This document shows, piece after piece, positions 54,224 to 57,450 of a stretch of DNA of 57,450 nt. The notes under the pieces were generated by a model. The model ran no database searches and had not been told where the DNA came from. It saw nothing but the letters and a program-made list of their open reading frames with translations. The translations under genes and the position numbers were made by a program. The DNA comes from Chitinophagia bacterium (GTDB lineage Bacteria > Bacteroidota > Bacteroidia > Chitinophagales > Chitinophagaceae): NCBI GenBank assembly GCA_009928005.1, contig RFVO01000005.1, forward strand, positions 1 to 57,450. Direction: 5' to 3'. Numbering within the stretch: the first letter of the stretch is position 1; each line of letters starts with the position of its first letter.

Positions 54224-55234
54224 ATGAAAAAGGAAATTGTATTAAGTGGAATTAGGCCTACAGGCTTCTTGCACCTTGGCAATTATTTTGGCGCCATGCG
54301 TAATTATGTGCGTATGCAAGATGAATACAACTGTTATTTTTTCGTAGCTAACTGGCATAGCTTAACCACCCATCCTGATACTAAAACTTTAAAAGAAAGT
54401 GTACTCAGAGTAGTGGCCGAAAATATTGCTTGTGGTCTAGACCCAGAAAAAGTGTCTTTGTATGTTCAAAGCGATGTCCCAGAAATTGCAGAATTATATT
54501 TGTATTTAAATATGTTGGCGTATAAAGGTGAATTGGAAAAAACGACTTCTTTTAAAGATAAAGTACGCATGCAACCTGAGAATGTAAATGCAGGACTTCT
54601 TACCTACCCTGTTTTACAAGCAGCCGATATATTAATACACCGCGCTGTAAAAGTACCTGTGGGCAAAGACCAAGAACAAAATTTAGAAATGGCCCGCAAT
54701 TTTGCAGAGCGTTTTAATTACAGATACGGCGAAACTTTTCCATTACCTTATGCATTTAATTATAATAGTGAGCTGGTAAAAATATTGGGTTTAGATGGTA
54801 ATGGCAAAATGAGTAAGAGTGAAAATCAGAACACCACTTTATTCTTAGCTGATGAAGATGAGGCTATTCGTAATAAAATTAAAAAAGCCAAAACCGATCA
54901 TGGGCCCCTTACAACTAATTCAGTAAAACCCGATTATATTGAGAATTTATTTACTTTAATGAAGTTGGTGAGTGGCAATGATACAGTACAAAAATTTGAA
55001 GACGACTTTAATAATAGTAGTGAAGGAAATTGTATCATAAGATATGGTGATATGAAAAAGCAATTGGCCGAGGATATGGTTAGATTTATTCAACCTATTC
55101 GTAATCAGGCGCTTGATTTACAAAACAACAAAGACTTACTTACAAAAATCATAAGACAAGGTGCAGATAAAGCCAGGGCAAGTGCCTCGGAGACCTTGTC
55201 CATTGTAAGAAAGGCCGTTGGAATGGATTATTAA
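54224..55234 (+). CDS. trpS: Tryptophan-tRNA ligase
   Basis: TrpRS charges tRNA-Trp. The 336-residue class I synthetase begins MKKEIVLSGIRPTGFLHLGN, in which HLGN is the HIGH-type motif. VGKDQEQNLEMARNFAERFN near 154, then GNGKMSKSENQNTTLFL near 200 (KMSKS) complete the catalytic core. I chose the ATG at 54224. The open frame reaches back to an ATG at 54182, but that stretch overlaps the recG start and the probable -7 box TATCTTCG (54209-54216). Like guaA, the message would be nearly leaderless. A deoxynucleoside kinase gene follows after 62 nt. Confidence 0.95.
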   Translation: MKKEIVLSGIRPTGFLHLGNYFGAMRNYVRMQDEYNCYFFVANWHSLTTHPDTKTLKESVLRVVAENIACGLDPEKVSLYVQSDVPEIAELYLYLNMLAYKGELEKTTSFKDKVRMQPENVNAGLLTYPVLQAADILIHRAVKVPVGKDQEQNLEMARNFAERFNYRYGETFPLPYAFNYNSELVKILGLDGNGKMSKSENQNTTLFLADEDEAIRNKIKKAKTDHGPLTTNSVKPDYIENLFTLMKLVSGNDTVQKFEDDFNNSSEGNCIIRYGDMKKQLAEDMVRFIQPIRNQALDLQNNKDLLTKIIRQGADKARASASETLSIVRKAVGMDY

Positions 55235-55296
55235 ACAAGAGGAATTAATTATTAACAAAGATAAATAGTACTAAAACTATTTTATATTTTCACACC

Positions 55297-55932
55297 ATGG
55301 CAAAAGCTAAAAAACCAAAACACGTCGCAATCGCAGGAAACATTGGGGCAGGTAAAACTACATTAACTGAAATGTTAAGTAAGCATTATCGTTGGATACC
55401 ACAATTTGAGGACGTAGACCACAACCCTTACTTAATGGATTTTTATGACGATATGACGCGTTGGAGCTTCAATTTGCAAATTTATTTTTTACATGGCCGC
55501 TTGAACCAAATTTTAGAAATTCAAAGAGGTACTGAAACCGTTATACAAGATAGAACTATTTACGAGGATGCTAATATTTTTGCACCCAACTTACATGAAA
55601 TGGGCTTAATGAGCAAAAGAGATTTTGATAATTATTTTGAATTTTTTAGTACTATTAAAACAATGGTACAACCTCCTGACTTATTAATTTACTTGAAAGC
55701 ATCTGTACCTACCTTGGTTTCTCAAATTCAAAAAAGAGGTAGAGAATATGAAGAAAATATTCGTTTGGATTATTTAAAAAAATTAAACGAGTACTACAAT
55801 AAATGGATTGATGGTTATAAAGAAGGTCCTATATTAATTATTGACTGTGACAAAAATAAATTCGGTGAATCAGAAGAAGATTTAGGCGAAATCATTAGCA
55901 AGGTAGACGGCATGTTGTACGGACTTTTTTAA
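55297..55932 (+). CDS. Deoxynucleoside kinase
   Basis: A 211-residue salvage kinase that phosphorylates deoxynucleosides. The P-loop is HVAIAGNIGAGKTTLTEML at residues 9-27. DRTIYEDANIFAPNLHEMG near 87 is the ERS/DRT-type motif that contacts substrate and phosphate, and the lid region is RGREYEENIRLDYLKKLNEY near 147 with the arginines that clamp ATP. Typical of the dAK/dGK/dCK family; which deoxynucleoside it prefers cannot be told. It is followed by a GlcD-like oxidase after 28 nt and may be transcribed with trpS or from its own promoter. Confidence 0.9.
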   Translation: MAKAKKPKHVAIAGNIGAGKTTLTEMLSKHYRWIPQFEDVDHNPYLMDFYDDMTRWSFNLQIYFLHGRLNQILEIQRGTETVIQDRTIYEDANIFAPNLHEMGLMSKRDFDNYFEFFSTIKTMVQPPDLLIYLKASVPTLVSQIQKRGREYEENIRLDYLKKLNEYYNKWIDGYKEGPILIIDCDKNKFGESEEDLGEIISKVDGMLYGLF

Positions 55933-55960
55933 ATAGAAGATTTTAAATCACTTTACTGGC

Positions 55961-57367
55961 ATGAACAATATTACCCCTTCCCTTTTAGAAGAAATGAAGT
56001 CTATTGTAGGGGCTGCTTACTTTTTTACAGACGAAGAAAGCTTTACTAAATATGGAAGCGATGAAACAGAAAAATTACACTATGCACCACAGGTAGTCGT
56101 AAAACCTAGATCTGCAGAAGAAATTTCAAAATTATTAATACTTTGTAATGAACATTTAATTCCAGTAACACCCAGGGGTGCAGGTACTGGACTTACAGGT
56201 GGCGCCCTACCTCATTTAGGCGGGTTAGTTATTTCCATGGAACGTTTTAATACCATCTTAAATATAGACGAAAGAAATTTACAAGTCACCACTGAACCTG
56301 GTGTGATTACAGAAGTTTTACAAAATACAGTAAAAGAAAAGGGTTTATTCTACCCCCCCGACCCTGCAAGTAAAGGATCTTGTTTTATTGGAGGTAATAT
56401 TTCAGAGAATTCTGGTGGGCCTAAGGCTGTGAAATATGGTGTTGTAAAAGATTACGTTTTAAACTTAGAAATAGTATTACCCACCGGTGAGATAATTTGG
56501 ACCGGTTCTAATGTTTTAAAAAATGCTACAGGTTATAATTTAACGCAGTTAATTGTTGGAAGCGAAGGTACATTAGGTATTGTGACTAAAATTGTTTTAA
56601 GATTAATTCCACATCCGAAATTTGATTTATTAATGCTAGCGCCTTTTAATAGTGTAGAAAAAGCGAGTGAAGCAGTGAGTGCCATATTTAGAGCAGGCAT
56701 TACCCCAAGTGCAATGGAACTAATGGAAATTGATGCCATTACTTTAGCATCTAAATTACTTGAAAGCAATGCCATTGCTTTAACCGAAAATTTAGCCGCT
56801 CATTTAATTATTGAAGTGGATGGCAATGATATGGAAGTGTTGATGAAGGATATGGAGGCTATTGCGGAAGTACTTTCTCAATATGAAGCAGGTGAATTAT
56901 ACTTTGCTGATGATGCACAACAGAAAAATGAACTTTGGAAAATACGCAGAAAAGCTAATGAGGCAGCAGTAGCAGCAGGCTATACTATTGAAGAAGATAC
57001 AGTAGTGCCTAGGGCTGAACTCCCCCGTTTAATAAAAGGCGTTAAATTATTAGCCCATGAAAATGGGTTTAAAGTAGTTTCTTATGGACATGCGGGTGAT
57101 GGTAATTTGCATATAAGAATTAATCATCCTAAGTATAAAAAAAGTTATGAAAATGAAGAAATAAAAGCCATTCTTATTAAAATATTTGAATTAGTAAAAT
57201 CACTTGGCGGAACCATTAGTGGTGAACATGGCATTGGTCTAATTCAAAAATCTTTTATGCCGTTAATGTTTGATAATGTAACGATGGAATTAATGAAGAG
57301 TATTAAAAAGGTATTTGATCCTAATAATATTTTAAACGCAGGTAAAATTTTCGATTCAAAAAAATAG
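55961..57367 (+). CDS. FAD-linked oxidase, GlcD/D-lactate dehydrogenase-like
   Basis: A 468-residue flavoprotein of the GlcD/Dld2 group that oxidises a 2-hydroxy acid such as glycolate or D-lactate. The PCMH-type FAD domain has VTPRGAGTGLTGGALPHLGG near 70, GLFYPPDPASKGSCFIGGNI near 125 and NLTQLIVGSEGTLGIVTKIV near 195. The C-terminal FAD-oxidase domain has VVSYGHAGDGNLHIRINHP near 375 and GGTISGEHGIGLIQKSFMP near 420, ending NILNAGKIFDSKK. All are the usual landmarks. It has no partner GlcE or GlcF in the window. The remaining 83 bases to the right edge contain no gene. Symbol withheld because substrate is uncertain. Confidence 0.9.
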   Translation: MNNITPSLLEEMKSIVGAAYFFTDEESFTKYGSDETEKLHYAPQVVVKPRSAEEISKLLILCNEHLIPVTPRGAGTGLTGGALPHLGGLVISMERFNTILNIDERNLQVTTEPGVITEVLQNTVKEKGLFYPPDPASKGSCFIGGNISENSGGPKAVKYGVVKDYVLNLEIVLPTGEIIWTGSNVLKNATGYNLTQLIVGSEGTLGIVTKIVLRLIPHPKFDLLMLAPFNSVEKASEAVSAIFRAGITPSAMELMEIDAITLASKLLESNAIALTENLAAHLIIEVDGNDMEVLMKDMEAIAEVLSQYEAGELYFADDAQQKNELWKIRRKANEAAVAAGYTIEEDTVVPRAELPRLIKGVKLLAHENGFKVVSYGHAGDGNLHIRINHPKYKKSYENEEIKAILIKIFELVKSLGGTISGEHGIGLIQKSFMPLMFDNVTMELMKSIKKVFDPNNILNAGKIFDSKK

Positions 57368-57450
57368 GGGTACTTTACTAAAAGGTGAAATGGGTATTAT
57401 CTCATTATACTTTAAATTAATTATGCTACTTATGTATTTATAATCCTTAT

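Noticed and set aside
57368..57450. Possible gene start at the right edge
   Set aside because: The last 83 bases are AT-rich with no start codon and frame long enough to judge.

Overview
The window is AT-rich bacterial chromosome that reads as a member of the Bacteroidota, probably a Chitinophagaceae-like lineage. The evidence is a SusC/SusD pair, TAnnTTTG-type -7 promoter boxes close to start codons, few Shine-Dalgarno sequences, CRTAC1/FG-GAP lipoproteins, a eukaryotic-type citrate synthase and a CcsA/CcmC heme-handling protein of the phylum's type. The family-level placement is inference from protein resemblance only. Almost every base is accounted for by about 48 protein genes and one tRNA-Ala(GGC). 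I saw no IS element, prophage or CRISPR array.

Layout. 1-5.2 kb: ccsA (cut by the edge), queA, aspartate kinase, ssb and mnmA. 5.2-11.8 kb: an RsmB-type methyltransferase, rpsT, guaA, an XRE-S24 repressor with two matching operators, surE, a small membrane protein, lpxB and a 59-residue membrane protein. 11.8-14.6 kb: metX, an OsmC-like gene and metZ (methionine). 14.7-18.3 kb: an MFS permease, a Gfo/Idh/MocA oxidoreductase and a Tat-exported TIM-barrel protein, a small sugar module. 18.4-34.8 kb: a polysaccharide utilization locus transcribed leftward (susC, susD, a broken CRTAC1 gene, a vanadium-haloperoxidase-like lipoprotein, a GMC oxidoreductase, GH30, GH3). It ends against a convergent regulator gene that carries a Nudix domain with a degenerate catalytic box. 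35.1-38.7 kb: a 5-oxoprolinase operon, pxpB-pxpC-pxpA, plus an NRAMP-fold transporter that has lost the metal-binding residues. 38.7-57.4 kb: an outer-membrane beta-barrel protein, the tRNA, citrate synthase, an LptF/G permease, tgt, a glycosyltransferase, a frameshifted rsmG, an M1 peptidase, rsmI, purS, pssA, an aminopeptidase P, recG, trpS, a deoxynucleoside kinase and a GlcD-like oxidase.

How the genes fit together. The PUL looks like a self-contained glucan module: SusC/D import, GH30 and GH3 hydrolysis, and two or three secreted or periplasmic proteins of possible redox role. The neighbouring oxidoreductase and isomerase genes may process the sugars. Queuosine synthesis is represented twice (queA, tgt) among several RNA-modification genes (mnmA, rsmB-like, rsmI, broken rsmG).

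The points most worth a second look are: the metal-site-less NRAMP protein beside pxpBCA; the paired ACTAA-N5-TTAGT operators in front of the XRE-S24 gene; the palindrome-rich susC/pxpB divergent region; two genes broken by small deletions that leave the rest of the frames intact, one with an 11-base microhomology signature; a 42-bp perfect repeat touching two stop codons; and a nearly identical terminator hairpin used at two distant loci.
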